In this document: positions 45,606-57,179 of the stretch, piece after piece | How positions within the stretch are numbered: the stretch's first letter is position 1 | Layout: every line of letters begins with the position of its first letter | NCBI GenBank assembly: GCA_019137255.1 | Contig: WPDH01000508.1 | Span: 1 to 58,887, forward strand | Direction: 5' to 3' | From: Corinectria fuckeliana | Taxonomy: Eukaryota > Ascomycota > Sordariomycetes > Hypocreales > Nectriaceae | Length of the DNA stretch: 58,887 bases | Notes under the pieces: generated by a model | What the model was told of the DNA's origin: nothing | What the model saw: the letters and a program-made list of their open reading frames with translations, nothing else | The model's database searches: none | Position numbers and translations under genes: made by a program

Positions 45606-47400
45606 ATGCCTGTAATACGAAACATACCTGAGAGCAAAAGACAGTCGCGCACAGATTGCTTACCATGCCGAAAACATCGAAGGAAATGTAAGGCGATTCA
45701 TCCATGAGTTCTTAGGATTATGTCCCATTCAAGGAGTCTCAAGACAATATCGTAATGCGTATTTGAAGAAACATCATTTAACAGCACAATAAGGCAACGA
45801 GAAAAGCACAGTGCGGGAGTTGTGAGGCCAGGAACGTAAGGTGTGAATACAAGTAGTGGGCATTCGTGCCTGGAGTACTTTCATCATTGAGCAACGAGGA
45901 TACCACTGAGTCTCCAACGGCTGGTCACTATTCTACTCGGGAGGTCTCCGTCTAACGTCAGGCTCCAGTTTTCTCAAGCTGACCTGCTGTCTTTTCCAAA
46001 GCCGAGTTCGCCAGATCCGCCCGCAGACGATTCGCCACATAGTTGCGTGTACTCTGCCGCGAGACATCTGCCATTCAGCGCCTCCCCAGCAGTTAATCTT
46101 TCTTCTCTTCCTGAGTTGAGTGAGAATCAAGCCCTCACGCCTTCAAAGTGGACTGAAACTCCTGCTCCTGACAAAGGTCAATGAAGCAAGCAACAAGCAA
46201 TGCACTGTTTCCGGTACTAGATAGTATCATAGATAGAGTCTAATGCTCCCAGATCTTTATTTGGCTCCAAAATCATGACTTTGGCACAGGATAAGCCAAT
46301 CCTTATGGATGTCGCCACCTACATTGCAAAATGTCGAATCGGGCTCGCCGGGCCTGCCAGCGAAGATGCTCGAATATTGCAAGATACGCAGAATCGACTT
46401 TTGCTAGAGGTTTCTTTCATTGCGGATGACGGACGATCATTGCTCGCTCTTGGAGGCCTATTCAGCGCTGATCCATCGCAGTGGACAGAATTCCCTTTTC
46501 ATCACGCACGACCAGATGCGCCTGGTCAAGCTTTCGAAGACACGAACGAACCTCTCAAAACACTGCTCCGGTTTCATATGAAAATTGGTATGTCCAATTT
46601 CTGGAGCGTTCACGTGGAAGACACTGACCTGTATAGACGTCGCTACATCCATGATATTTAACAAGCCACCATCGATGAAGCTCTCACTTTCCTCGAACAG
46701 ATACTTCTTCAGCACGTTCACCACACTCACAGAAATATGACTCATGTTTATCGTGTCTCATCGAATGTCTTCAGCTGATTCACTACGAGCCAATACCCCT
46801 CTTGACAGATCCGCACAATATACAATCAGCAACTCGGGAGTCTTACCCCTTAAAATGGGCAGCTTGGTCCAGCCTGTGGACAAGCTGCATGAAATGGTTC
46901 CAAGACCGGCCATCAGAAATGGACCCTGTCCTGGAAAGCCCTAGTGTCGATACCGATGGGATCGTCACTCAGGACTCGCCATTTCCTGTGGACATCTACA
47001 CCAGCGCGATTTCTCTGCAGGCCAATCTCACTATGCATCTGGCATCCCTTCTCCTTCTTGCTTACAAGCCGAGACGGATCAAACTGTAGAGGTTCCCGCA
47101 TCGTCTGGTTTCGAGAAGTTGGCACACTCAAGATCGCTAGGCTGGCAGTATGGAACAGCTTTGCAGAGCAGTGGGACCCTATTGTGATGGCTGCCCTGCT
47201 TCGAGTCGCATGTGAAATGACACATCCTTCACTGCAAGATCACTGTTGGCTTGCTTTAAGCAGTTCACGGATGCGACAAATATTCCCTTGGAAGAGGAAA
47301 CTAGGAGCCTTCGCCTGTATTGGCACTCGTCCAGTCATAGTAGTCCGCCCAATATGTTCTAATCCTAATACCTTGGGTCGGGCTCAACTCTAAACAAATC
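45606..47400 (+). pseudogene. Zn2Cys6 transcription factor, decayed
   Basis: A start at 45606 gives MPVIRNIPESKRQSRTDCLP and CRKHRRKCKAIHP, the first half of a Zn2Cys6 binuclear cluster, then TGA. The second half (QCGSCEARNVRCEYK) appears at about 45808-45852, followed by TAG. A Ser/Pro linker runs to about 46188. The regulatory domain is then open at 46275-46661 (DVATYIAKCRIGL, LLALGGLFSADPSQWTE), continues around 46800-47089 (ATRESYPLKWAAWSSLWTSC, SAISLQANLTMHLASLLLLA) and ends with RLAVWNSFAEQWDPIVMAAL and MTHPSLQ. The order is right for a fungal-specific regulator of about 500 residues, with some breaks being plausible introns. At least the stops after HP and EYK and the shift after MTHPSLQ look like true damage. 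Confidence 0.6.
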
Positions 47401-48337
47401 AAGCGGACATGGCGAGGGAAAATATTTAACTCTTCATGTCATTACAACTCGTTCATCCCCGGTACAGAATACCTGCCCTCCCTTTTTCGATACCGCCTCG
47501 GACGAACCTCAAGCCGCAGGACCGTAACGGAATAGCAAGCTTCATTTACTCCCAACCAGTTGTCTACGAAGTGACCTCGCCCACTTACATCTGAATCCCT
47601 CATCCCACACCTCTTCCGTATGCAGCCACACCGGACTCGGGCATCGGCCACCATGGCGCCGAGTCTCTGACGTTGAGACAGCTAGATCTGCTGATCGGCG
47701 ACGCATCCCTCAACTGAGGGCCTCTATCATTACACTAGTATGCAAGTGCCGCAGGCATCTGGACTATATCATACTGTCATAGATGGATTCTTATGAACTC
47801 TCAAGACCCTTCGGAACTCTAACTCATCTCGCTGTACGCTAATGCTTTCAAAATTGTTAATGTCTGCACACACTGACGCAGTACTAGGTGGATAGCGTTG
47901 GACACCCTCTAAAGTCCGACCCGCCCTCGCCAATATAAGTCCCTACGAGCTTGCGGCTCGGGCAGTGTACAACTTTTCTCGCATTGTTGGCTTCTGCGCC
48001 GAAGGAGGGCCTGTCTCACGATGGCAAACACAAATCTCGTCGCTGCTTCATCAGCTCTGGCTAGTATCGACATATTTAAGGCAGTTAGAGATAACCAAGG
48101 ATATTAACTCTATGTGAAAATGGCTGAATAGCCTCTGGCGAGCCGTTACGACGCTTGGTGTATGCTATACTTGGTGGTCGCAGTCTAACCAAACCAATAT
48201 TGAGAGTGAGTATGACGAAGAAGTTAGCGAGGCTTTGCACATCTTCGATAATTCTCCTTCCTGACTGTAAGGGCCGTGGCAGGCAGTCTCGAGGCCCACT
48301 AGATGTTGGTCGTTCCGCAGCGTATCGTCTTCCGTCC
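47401..48337. other. Intergenic, no gene seen
   Basis: About 0.9 kb between a regulator relic and a membrane-protein gene that converge. No structure beyond short frames was recognised. Confidence 0.45.
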
Positions 48338-49624
48338 TCAGCCCAGCCAGTCCAACCAAGCGGGTTTATAGGTGCCTTCGGCATCGTACCCGATCAAAAC
48401 ACCAGCAAATACCACGGCTGTCACCATCAAATTCCGCATGAGAAAAACAACCAGGCCCCACTCCCAGTTTCGCAGCAACCCGGAGTAGAAAAAAGTCGTC
48501 GATAGTGCAAACGGGGCCCACGCCTGGAAGATAGTCATGGCCATGTCTGGAACGCAGGTAACCTCAAATTGAGAGCAGCCTCTACAGGCTCTGGAATGCC
48601 GTTGCCACAAGCTAGCAAGATACGCAGATACTCCCATTATACATATGAGGACAGTGAGCACAACCGTGATGAAAACCCACGCCAGTGGCTTTGGGTTTTC
48701 GGGCAGCTCGACGTGGCTGTTTTCTCGTGGCACAACGTTGTGACCCTGGGGCAGTCTTCGTTTAAAAATGCGAAACCCCCACGTAACGGGGAATGTGAGG
48801 ATTTGGGATAATATTGCCCACACAAATGACGACTCGATGGTCCAGCCCCAGGATTTGAAGTCCTTGTGGAGCTTGGACGTCCTCCAAGTGGTGATGAATA
48901 CGATGTAGCCGACAATGACGAATGAAATTATCGAGATGGCGATCCGGATAGCGGGCTTTCGTAGCCGTCTTTCAGTTTCGAGTGCGTATTGCACAAGGGT
49001 CTCGGAGAGGGCGCATTCGGGCTCTCTCTGACAAGACATTGCGAGGAGTAGTTGAATCCCCACCCAGTCCGCTACCATACATGCGGCCGCGAGATGGATA
49101 TATAAAGGGATGACGGTCGTGACGAGCTTCACCACGACGATGATGAAGGAAACGACGGCGACAAGATCAACGAACCATTGGGTCCTGCCACCGGGGTGTA
49201 CAGGACGGCTGGGACTGTCCGGTGTGGCGCTTTCGCTTTGCTGCTCCTCGTGCAAGACCAACCACCTCTCTGGTAGGTTGCTGTATCGGCGAAGTAATAG
49301 TATAGCGCGTGAAGTGATACGAAGCCGCTCAACGAAGCCGATGGGAGATGGCCGTTGATTGAAGAAGCCCTTGGCGACGTCATGAATTGCACCGAGGAGA
49401 AGGTAAAGTATAAGTACGGCCTCAATTAGGCATGCCGCTGGATTCAAACGCCAGAAGAAAAAGACTATGCGCCCAAGCACGCTGTGAGGTTTGATGTAAA
49501 GCAAGCTACCAACAGGTTGGGTAAGCAGACAGAAACCCAATGCCGCGAAGAGGCTGAAGACATTGGCCTTGGAGAATTCATTGCTGCCTCCACCAGCCGA
49601 TGCCGGAGTTGTTGCGTTTGACAT
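48338..49624 (-). CDS. Multipass membrane protein, unknown family
   Basis: This is a single-exon minus-strand gene of 428 residues starting MSNATTPASAGGG. Hydrophobic segments, about eight, include FSLFAALGFCLLTQPVGSL, AACLIEAVLILYLLLGA, FVDLVAVVSFIIVVVKLV, ISIISFVIVGYIVFITTW, AWVFITVVLTVLICIMGVSA, FQAWAPFALSTTFFYSGLL and a final NLMVTAVVFAGVLIGYD. Loops carry basic runs (RLRITSRAILLLRR, RIFKRRLPQ) and a small Cys group (ACRGCSQFEVTC). I do not recognise a transporter signature. The layout recalls poorly described fungal membrane proteins. It is the last intact gene before the RIP block on the right. Confidence 0.7.
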   Translation of the reverse strand: MSNATTPASAGGGSNEFSKANVFSLFAALGFCLLTQPVGSLLYIKPHSVLGRIVFFFWRLNPAACLIEAVLILYLLLGAIHDVAKGFFNQRPSPIGFVERLRITSRAILLLRRYSNLPERWLVLHEEQQSESATPDSPSRPVHPGGRTQWFVDLVAVVSFIIVVVKLVTTVIPLYIHLAAACMVADWVGIQLLLAMSCQREPECALSETLVQYALETERRLRKPAIRIAISIISFVIVGYIVFITTWRTSKLHKDFKSWGWTIESSFVWAILSQILTFPVTWGFRIFKRRLPQGHNVVPRENSHVELPENPKPLAWVFITVVLTVLICIMGVSAYLASLWQRHSRACRGCSQFEVTCVPDMAMTIFQAWAPFALSTTFFYSGLLRNWEWGLVVFLMRNLMVTAVVFAGVLIGYDAEGTYKPAWLDWLG

Positions 49625-50480
49625 GGCTGTTTCCTGGATGGCTCTTAGCTGTGCTTAGCTACCTCTAGTTGGTAGACCGGCGCCTGGTGAGTTGTCTCGA
49701 GTGCTATAATTTTGATTTCGATGTAAGCAGTAAGTATAGCGTCTTTAGGCAGTGAGAGAAGTATTATAACATGTGGTACTATTAGGTGTTAGACACGTGA
49801 TTGCTTGTAAGTTGGTTAAACAGGCTAAATTCTAGTTAAATTAATTCTAGGAAAATAGATAGTAATAATAAAGCTTAGTAAGATTATTTAATTAATATAA
49901 TAATTACTAGAGCTCTTTAAGCTATAAGCTTAACTTAAGATTATTTTATATTTTTTTAAGAAATCTAATCTTATTAGGTAATACAGTTTAATATTTAGCT
50001 ACTTATAGTAATAATATCTTTTTTTATTTATAGTTTTACTATTAAGAAATATATAATAGCTAAAAAGAGCTAAATTTAGTTATATATCTTATTAAGAATG
50101 TTTTAATAGCTTAATTAAAAGCTATTAATATATAGTAATTTAGCTTTTTAAAACTATTATTTATAATAATATACTTTTATTACTTTATTATTAAGATTAT
50201 AATAATATCTAGTAATATATATACTTAGACTAGTACTTTTTATTTAAATAATAAAATAAGTAATTTAGATTATAGTTATATTACTATTAATACTTATATT
50301 AAATATAGTATTTTATAGTACTAAGTATAACAGCTTATAGTGTTTTTATTATATACTATTTACTATATTACTTTTCTTTATCTAATATAATATTAAGAAA
50401 AACTTATAAAACTAAATAATAATAACTTACTGCCTATTTAGTCTTATATAAATATAAAAAGACATAATAGTGTGATAGTG

Positions 50481-50843
50481 CTAATTAGCACAGGAGTTTT
50501 AATATATATAAGGCCTAACTGCTAGTAGTTACTACTTAAAGTGGTTATCTTGCCTAATCTTAATAGAAGATAATACTTTTTTTTCCTTCTTAATTTTAAT
50601 CTCACCTTTTATTGCTTTTTATCTTATCTTACCTAGCTGTTATAGCAGCTCTTATTATTTATTCTTATTCTTATTAGCTAGATTACCTTTAAAAGTATTA
50701 AATCTAATACTTAAAGGCAGTCTAATCTGTTTTATATTTTTTATAGTTACCTAAGTTATAATCCTATCTGTGTATCTTCTCTTTTAAGCTGATAGCTTTA
50801 GTTAGATAGTTAGTCTATACTAATTATATCTCCTGCTAATAAA
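50481..50843 (+). repeat. 363-base inverted repeat, left arm
   Basis: This arm and the reverse complement of 54154-54517 align over their whole length with scattered mostly transition-type differences (for example shared AGTTTTAATATATATAAGGC, CTAGTAGTTACTACTTAAAG and AAAGTATTAAATCTAATACT). The arm begins inside a 14-base palindrome GTGCTAATTAGCAC (50478-50491). Confidence 0.85.
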
Positions 50844-53800
50844 TTTAGAGGTTATAGTAGGGTGATAAGTTAGTATAGTTAGGTTATAAGACCTAGTTAT
50901 ACTAATAAGCATCTTTTAGCTGCTACTAGAGCCTAATATACTAAATAAGAGCTAGAAGAGAAGAGAGAGAGATACCTAAAGATAATAAATAATATTAAAA
51001 AAGGGGAGGAGATAAAACCTTAAAACTAATCTTATATCTAACCTTAGATTCTTAAAGACTATTAAGTAGTGCTATCTTATTAGACCTAATACTTTTAGGA
51101 TAATAAAAACCTTTTATTAAGAAGACTAATAATAATTTTATAGATTTTTTTTACTTACTAAATAATATTAAATAATATTTAATAATAAATATAAAACTAT
51201 CTTAATACTTTTTAAAACTAAGACTATATAAGGTTAAAGTAAATACTAGAAAATAGTAGTTACTAGTAAAGGCTTTACTTAAGTTAGAAAGGCTAGTCTT
51301 ACTAGAGAACCTAAAAATTAAATATTATATAAAATAAGTATAAAAGCAAAAAAAGCTATTACTAGAAATCTTACTTCTAAAAACCTTAAGATAACTAGAA
51401 ATTACTCTTAGTATAAGACTTATTACTATATAGATTCTTATAATAAATCTTATAATAATACTCTTAGTCTTATTAGTCTTATTATTATCTAACTATAACT
51501 AAGTCTTAAACAGAAGAATTATAACTACTAGTAAGTTATCTTTTTAACTTAACTAGAAAACTCTTAAGCTAAAAATAATTCTATTTATACCTTTTAAGCT
51601 AAGAGATAAAAAGAAATAATAATTCTTATAACTATTAGATATAATACTTCTAAGTAGGTTAACTTCTTTTAATTCTCTTTTTTTTAGTCTTATACCTACT
51701 ATTATAACTCTCTTAAAATTCTTAACTTCTATTAAGATTATAACTTTAATACTCTCTCTAACTAATCTTAGGTTATACTACTTTTTAACTAAGTTTATTA
51801 AGAAGTTACTATTTATAAAGTCTTAAAAACTTATTCTTCTCTTCTACTAGTAATTTATAAGGCTTAATATAACTAATTTTCTTATAAGCTGTAAGTTATA
51901 TATAAATAGTTATAATATTACTAGGGATAAATAAAGTATTTACTTTACTTAGTATTTTAACCTTATAGTTTAATAATAAGTTAAGTATATAGTAAATAAG
52001 TATAGCTAAAAAGAGGCTAAAAAGAACTTATAAAAGATCTTTTATTCTTAGGATTAAGACTAATAGGAATCTCTTATTACTAGGTTAAGCTGTCTTAATA
52101 GTTAGTATCTTACTATTAGAGATTACTATAAGATGTTTTATTAGATAAGTAAGTATTAGTACCTTTATAAAATAATTAATCTAATATCTTAGAGCTTCTT
52201 CTTAACTTATATTTAATCTTTTTATAATATTATACTAAATAAAGTTATTAAACTCTTATATAACTAGAGCGGGAAGACACTTAAAAAACTAGCTAATCTA
52301 AGCTATAAAAAGCTATTTAAGATCTTAAAAAGGTTCTTAGATATTAGAATCGCTTTAGCTTATTATACTAGCTTTACTTAACCTTTTTTATAACTCTTAA
52401 CTAATCTTTAACCTTTTTACTAGCTAGCTATCACTTAATCTTATATATCTTTCCTACTAGCTAAGAGAGTAATTAATCTATCTAAAATTAATTTCTAAGT
52501 TAATAAGTTATTAAAGTGTTAGAGTTTACTAGCTTTAACTAGTATTATAAAATCCTAGGAAAATCCTAGTATATATTAGCATATAGTACTATTAGCACTG
52601 TGCTGACACTATGTGGAGACTTTCTCGTATTTCTATTAGCTATTATTAAATCGCCACTATCTGCTAGTTTTCTAACTTATACTATAGTTTAGATAAACTC
52701 TAAAGAATTTGCCACTAGAACTGCAATTACAGCGTAATATTACATCCGACCGATCCGAGATTTGAGTATGATATTAGTCATCACTTTAGCTATAAATTAA
52801 GCTATTATACGACCTATTTGGACTGCTAAGAGACTAGGAATTTATCTATAAAGAGAGAGTGATTTCCGCTTATGTCTAAATATAAAGCAGACACTTAAGC
52901 ACTTAGATTTCAACTAATTATCTTATAAAATATATTAATCTAACCCACTTTTTCTCCTCTACCTAATAAGCTATCTATTAGTTATTAGGACCTACTTTAA
53001 AACCTTTTAATCACTTAAAACCTCTAAAAGCTTTACAGCTATTTACTTTAAGAAATTTAACTTCCCTGTACAGCTTGTGATATTATACCTTATATAAAGC
53101 TTATAAAGGACCTCTTTATAAATAAAATATAAAATATATAAATATAAAAAGAAAATATTATTTTACTTTATAGTTAAGTTCTCTACTAATAAGCCTAAAA
53201 AGGTATAAAGAATATCTTAACTAATTATATATATATAAATATATTAGATTATATATCTAAAAAGTACTAATTTAATATAAATACTATAAGAGGATTTAAC
53301 TAAAAGCTATAAGCATACTAGTACTATAAAGAGTAAGAATACTATTTAGACTAGTATTTATATTATCTAAAAGATAACTAGTTAAGGTATACTACTTACT
53401 TACCTTTTACTAGTATACTTTAAATTAGTAATAAGAAAATTCTTATCTCTTTTTAAATCCTAGTATAGTATATAAATAATTCTTATACTAAAAGACTAGT
53501 TATTTAGTAGATTAAATACTTCTTTAGGTATTATACTTATAAGTAAGCTAATAAGATATAAAAGATAATATTTAACCTTAAGTTATAAAATACTATACCT
53601 TAAGAAGCTAAATAGCTTATAAGGTATACTAAGCTAAGCTTTAATATCTCTTTAGAAAGACTAGGCTATTTAGATATTAATATTACTATTTAAGCTAATA
53701 CTATCTTTATATTAGAAGACCTCTTAGCGATTAATAACAGCTTAGATAACCTAATCTTAACTAATAATATAAGTACTAATCTTATAGCTAAGAGAGCTAA

Positions 53801-54153
53801 AATAGAGAAAGTTAATAATAATAGACTGCCTATTAAAGTAGTAATATAACTCTATCTACTAGCTTATTAGTCTATAAGAGATTAAAAAATCACTAATAAG
53901 AAGTTTTTTATAAAGAAGTTTTAATAGTAATTTATAAATAAGAAGAAAGCTTTATTAATAGCTAGGTTATATATTAGAGATAAATTCTAGTCTAAGAAGA
54001 TCTTAATTTTAATCTCTTAGCTTATAGTAATTAACCTAGATATTATTTACACTCTTATAGAAGAAGTAATAGTAATAGCAGAGAGTATTATAAATACTAA
54101 GTTTATAAACTAGTATAAGAAGCTAACTAAGCCTAATAGTAATCTTATAATAC

Positions 54154-54517
54154 TTTATTAGTAAGAGATACAGTTAGTATAAACTAACTACCTAACTAAA
54201 GCTATTAGCTTAAAAGAGGAGATATATAGATAAGATTACAGCTTAGGTAACTATAAAAGACGTAAAACAGATTAGACTGCCTTTAAGTATTAGATTTAAT
54301 ACTTTTAAAGGAAATCTAGCTAATAAGAATAAGAATAAATAATAAGAGCTACTATAATAGCTAGGTAAGATAAGATAAAAAGTGATAAAAGGTGGGATTA
54401 AAATTTAAGAAGAGAAAAGTATGTTTTTTTTTTATTAAGATTAGGTAAGATAACTACTTTAAGTAGTAACTACTAGCAGCTAAGCCTTATATATATTAAA
54501 ACTCTTATACTAATTAG
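54154..54517 (-). repeat. 363-base inverted repeat, right arm
   Basis: This is the reverse-complement partner of 50481-50843. Its outer end is ATACTAATTAGTAT (54507-54520), which is the left palindrome with G-to-A and C-to-T changes. The arms could be terminal inverted repeats of one DNA transposon of about 4 kb, or parts of two retroelement copies in opposite orientation. Reading through this arm on the plus strand gives gag-like basic sequence continuous with the protease downstream, which favours the second idea. Confidence 0.8.
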
Positions 54518-54539
54518 TATTATTATAATACACTTATTA

Positions 54540-56510
54540 TTTCTTAAAGCACTAGATCTAATAGAAGCTAAGAAGTATTATAACTTAAAAGTATCTTATT
54601 ATAAGGTAAACACTTTAAGGATTTATAATAATAAGATAGACTAGTATAATAGCTCTCTCTTAAGTTAATCTTTTTACTTTAGTAAATTTCTAACAGAGGA
54701 AAATAGAGAAATTACTATTATTAATATTAGAAAACCTAATATAAGCGAGTTATTAGTAAAAAACCTAAAGAAAGTATTAGATATAATATATCTTAAGGTT
54801 AACTTTAATATCTTAAGAGATAAGTAAGACTAAAAATTAGCCTACTATTAGAAGCTGCTAAGAATTATAGTTTACTTAGGGAATATAAATAGCTATACTA
54901 TAAAAGCTCTTTTAGATACTAAATTAAAAGGTAATATTATCTTAAGTAAAGTAGCTAAAAAGTATAAACTAAAAGTAAGTCTTATAAGAGCTTTTATAAC
55001 TTTCTATTTAAATAATAAGATCTTAATACTTAAGAAGGTAAAGATACTAGTCTTCTTAAGTAATACTTATATCTTATAAAAGATATATATAGCTCTTACT
55101 AGCCTTATATTTATTTCTTTTATGCTAAAAATACTATTTATAAGAGCTATAAAGCTCTCTTTTAACTATATAACTAAGAGAGAAGAAATATATATTAGAT
55201 ACTATCTTAAGTTTATAAGAATTATAACCCTAGTAGTAGAAAGTATTTATTAAGAGGTTTTATAAGAGGTTACTTATAAGACTAACTAGTAATAACCTCT
55301 AAGCCCTCTTCTAAGGTTTTACTATATAAGCTATAAGCCTTAAAAAATAATAATAATTCTAATATAGTCTAGTAGCTAAATTAGAATAGTAAGAAGAAAA
55401 TTATATAACTTATTAGAAAGAAAGTTATTTATATCTACTTAATAGCTTTAAATTAAGTAAAAAAAAAGTTAAAAAATATAACTTATAAGAAGAAAGAGTA
55501 GGAAAAAAGATTTAATATTTAGGTTAATATAATATATAAGCAGAAAGAAGCTAAAATCCACCTAAGAGATAATATCCCTTCTAATAAAAGTATCTCTAAA
55601 AAAACCCCTTTATAAAAGAAAAAAAAGTAGAAAAAAGTATAAGACTTTCTAGAGTATAAGAGTAAGTACTTAAATTATATTACTCTTAAGTTCTTAGTAA
55701 TTAAGAAAAAATTAAGACTTTTTAGTAAATAACTTTAAGAAGTACTAAATTAAGTTAAAAGAATAATATTAGAAGAAGAAACTAATATTTTATTATAAAT
55801 CCTATATAACAGAAAAGCTATTTTAGCTTAGAATTTTAATAAGTATAAAAAACTTAATCTTATAATTACCTCTTTTTAAGTCTTAAAAGTAGTTAAATAT
55901 ATTACTTAGTAAGCTAATAGTATATTAATTCTAAAAGGCCTAAAAAAGAAAGTTATAAACCTTTTAAAGACTAGGCTTAAGTATTATATTCTTAAGAAAT
56001 CTTATACTTTCTATTAGAACTCTTATATACTAATAGTAAAAAAGAATAAGAATATCTACTTAATTAACTTAGCTAGTTATATTAACTAGTATACTATAAG
56101 AGATAGTTTTAGTCCTTTTAGTATAAATAAATTCTTCTTAGATATAATAATATATAAGATATTATTACTATTAGACTTTTTCTTTAGATATAACTAAATA
56201 GCTTTAAATAAGAAAAGTAAAGATCTAATAATATTTCTTACTCTTTTAGGATTACTTTAAATATATATACTCTCTTAAGAAGTTACTAACTTAGTAGTAT
56301 AGTTCTTAAAGATTATTATATATATTTTATATAATCTTATTTTAAATATCTATTATATTTTTCTAAATAATATTACTATTAAGAGACTAATAGAAATATT
56401 TAATAATAAGAAGGTTATACTTAGTATTAAAAAGTATATCTTAAAGTATTTAATTAACTTAAATAAAATGCTTTATATTTTTCTTACTTACTTAGTTTCT
56501 ACTTACTATA
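54540..56510 (+). mobile_element. Ty3/Gypsy polyprotein relic (protease and reverse transcriptase)
   Basis: Reading the plus strand through stops gives, at about 54868-54972, GNINSYTIKALLDTKLKGNI then ILSKVAKKYKL, a degraded retropepsin whose DTG has become DTK. At about 56060-56480 comes a reverse transcriptase: INKYTIRDS-like start, LLDFFFRYN with IALNKKSKDL (from a SGYDQI-type motif), a TPLGL-like segment, and FLNNITIKRL where the family has the catalytic LDDI, so the Asp pair is lost. The order protease then reverse transcriptase and the motif style identify Gypsy. Each change fits C-to-T or G-to-A. Confidence 0.75.
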
Positions 56511-57179
56511 GCCCTAATCTGCCTCTAAAATATATTCTAATACTAGAATTTAAATCCTTATATATATATTACCTTAAGGATAATAGCATATTAGGACTAT
56601 AGTGATAGTACTAATATGCTTCTAATAGCTATTAATTTAGGGGTGTATAAACTTAACTAAAGTTAATATAACCCTCTTATAAGAATTAGCTAGTATATAC
56701 TAAGTAAAAATAACAAACCTGCTGTAGAACTAAGTAGAATACTAGTAGATAACCTAGAAAATAAAGCATATAATACTATTACTAGAATTATTCTTACTAT
56801 ATCTCTTAAATAAGTTTAGTATATTATCTAAACCTATATATCTATATATAAGGTATAAGCTTATATCTTATATAAGAAGAATATAATATATAACTATAAA
56901 ACAGCCCTTAAGAACTAAATCACTATAAATATTACTATAGCTCTCACTTTTGTTATTAATATAGCTTTTATTATACTCTTAGATTATAAGAGAGGCTAAC
57001 TCTCTTATATATTAATTATAGTATAAAACCTAATACTCTTAAACTAGGAAAATATAAAGTAAATAACCTAAAGCTATATTAAATATAAAGTTATAATCTA
57101 AATAAGAAATATACNNTAAGATATAAGCTATTTATACTAAAGATTAGGTTACTAAAGCCTTTAGTGATAGTATAGCTCT

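Noticed and set aside
50481..54517. CRISPR or satellite array interpretation of the inverted repeats
   Set aside because: There are only two arms in opposite orientation and no short regular spacers; fungi do not carry CRISPR arrays.
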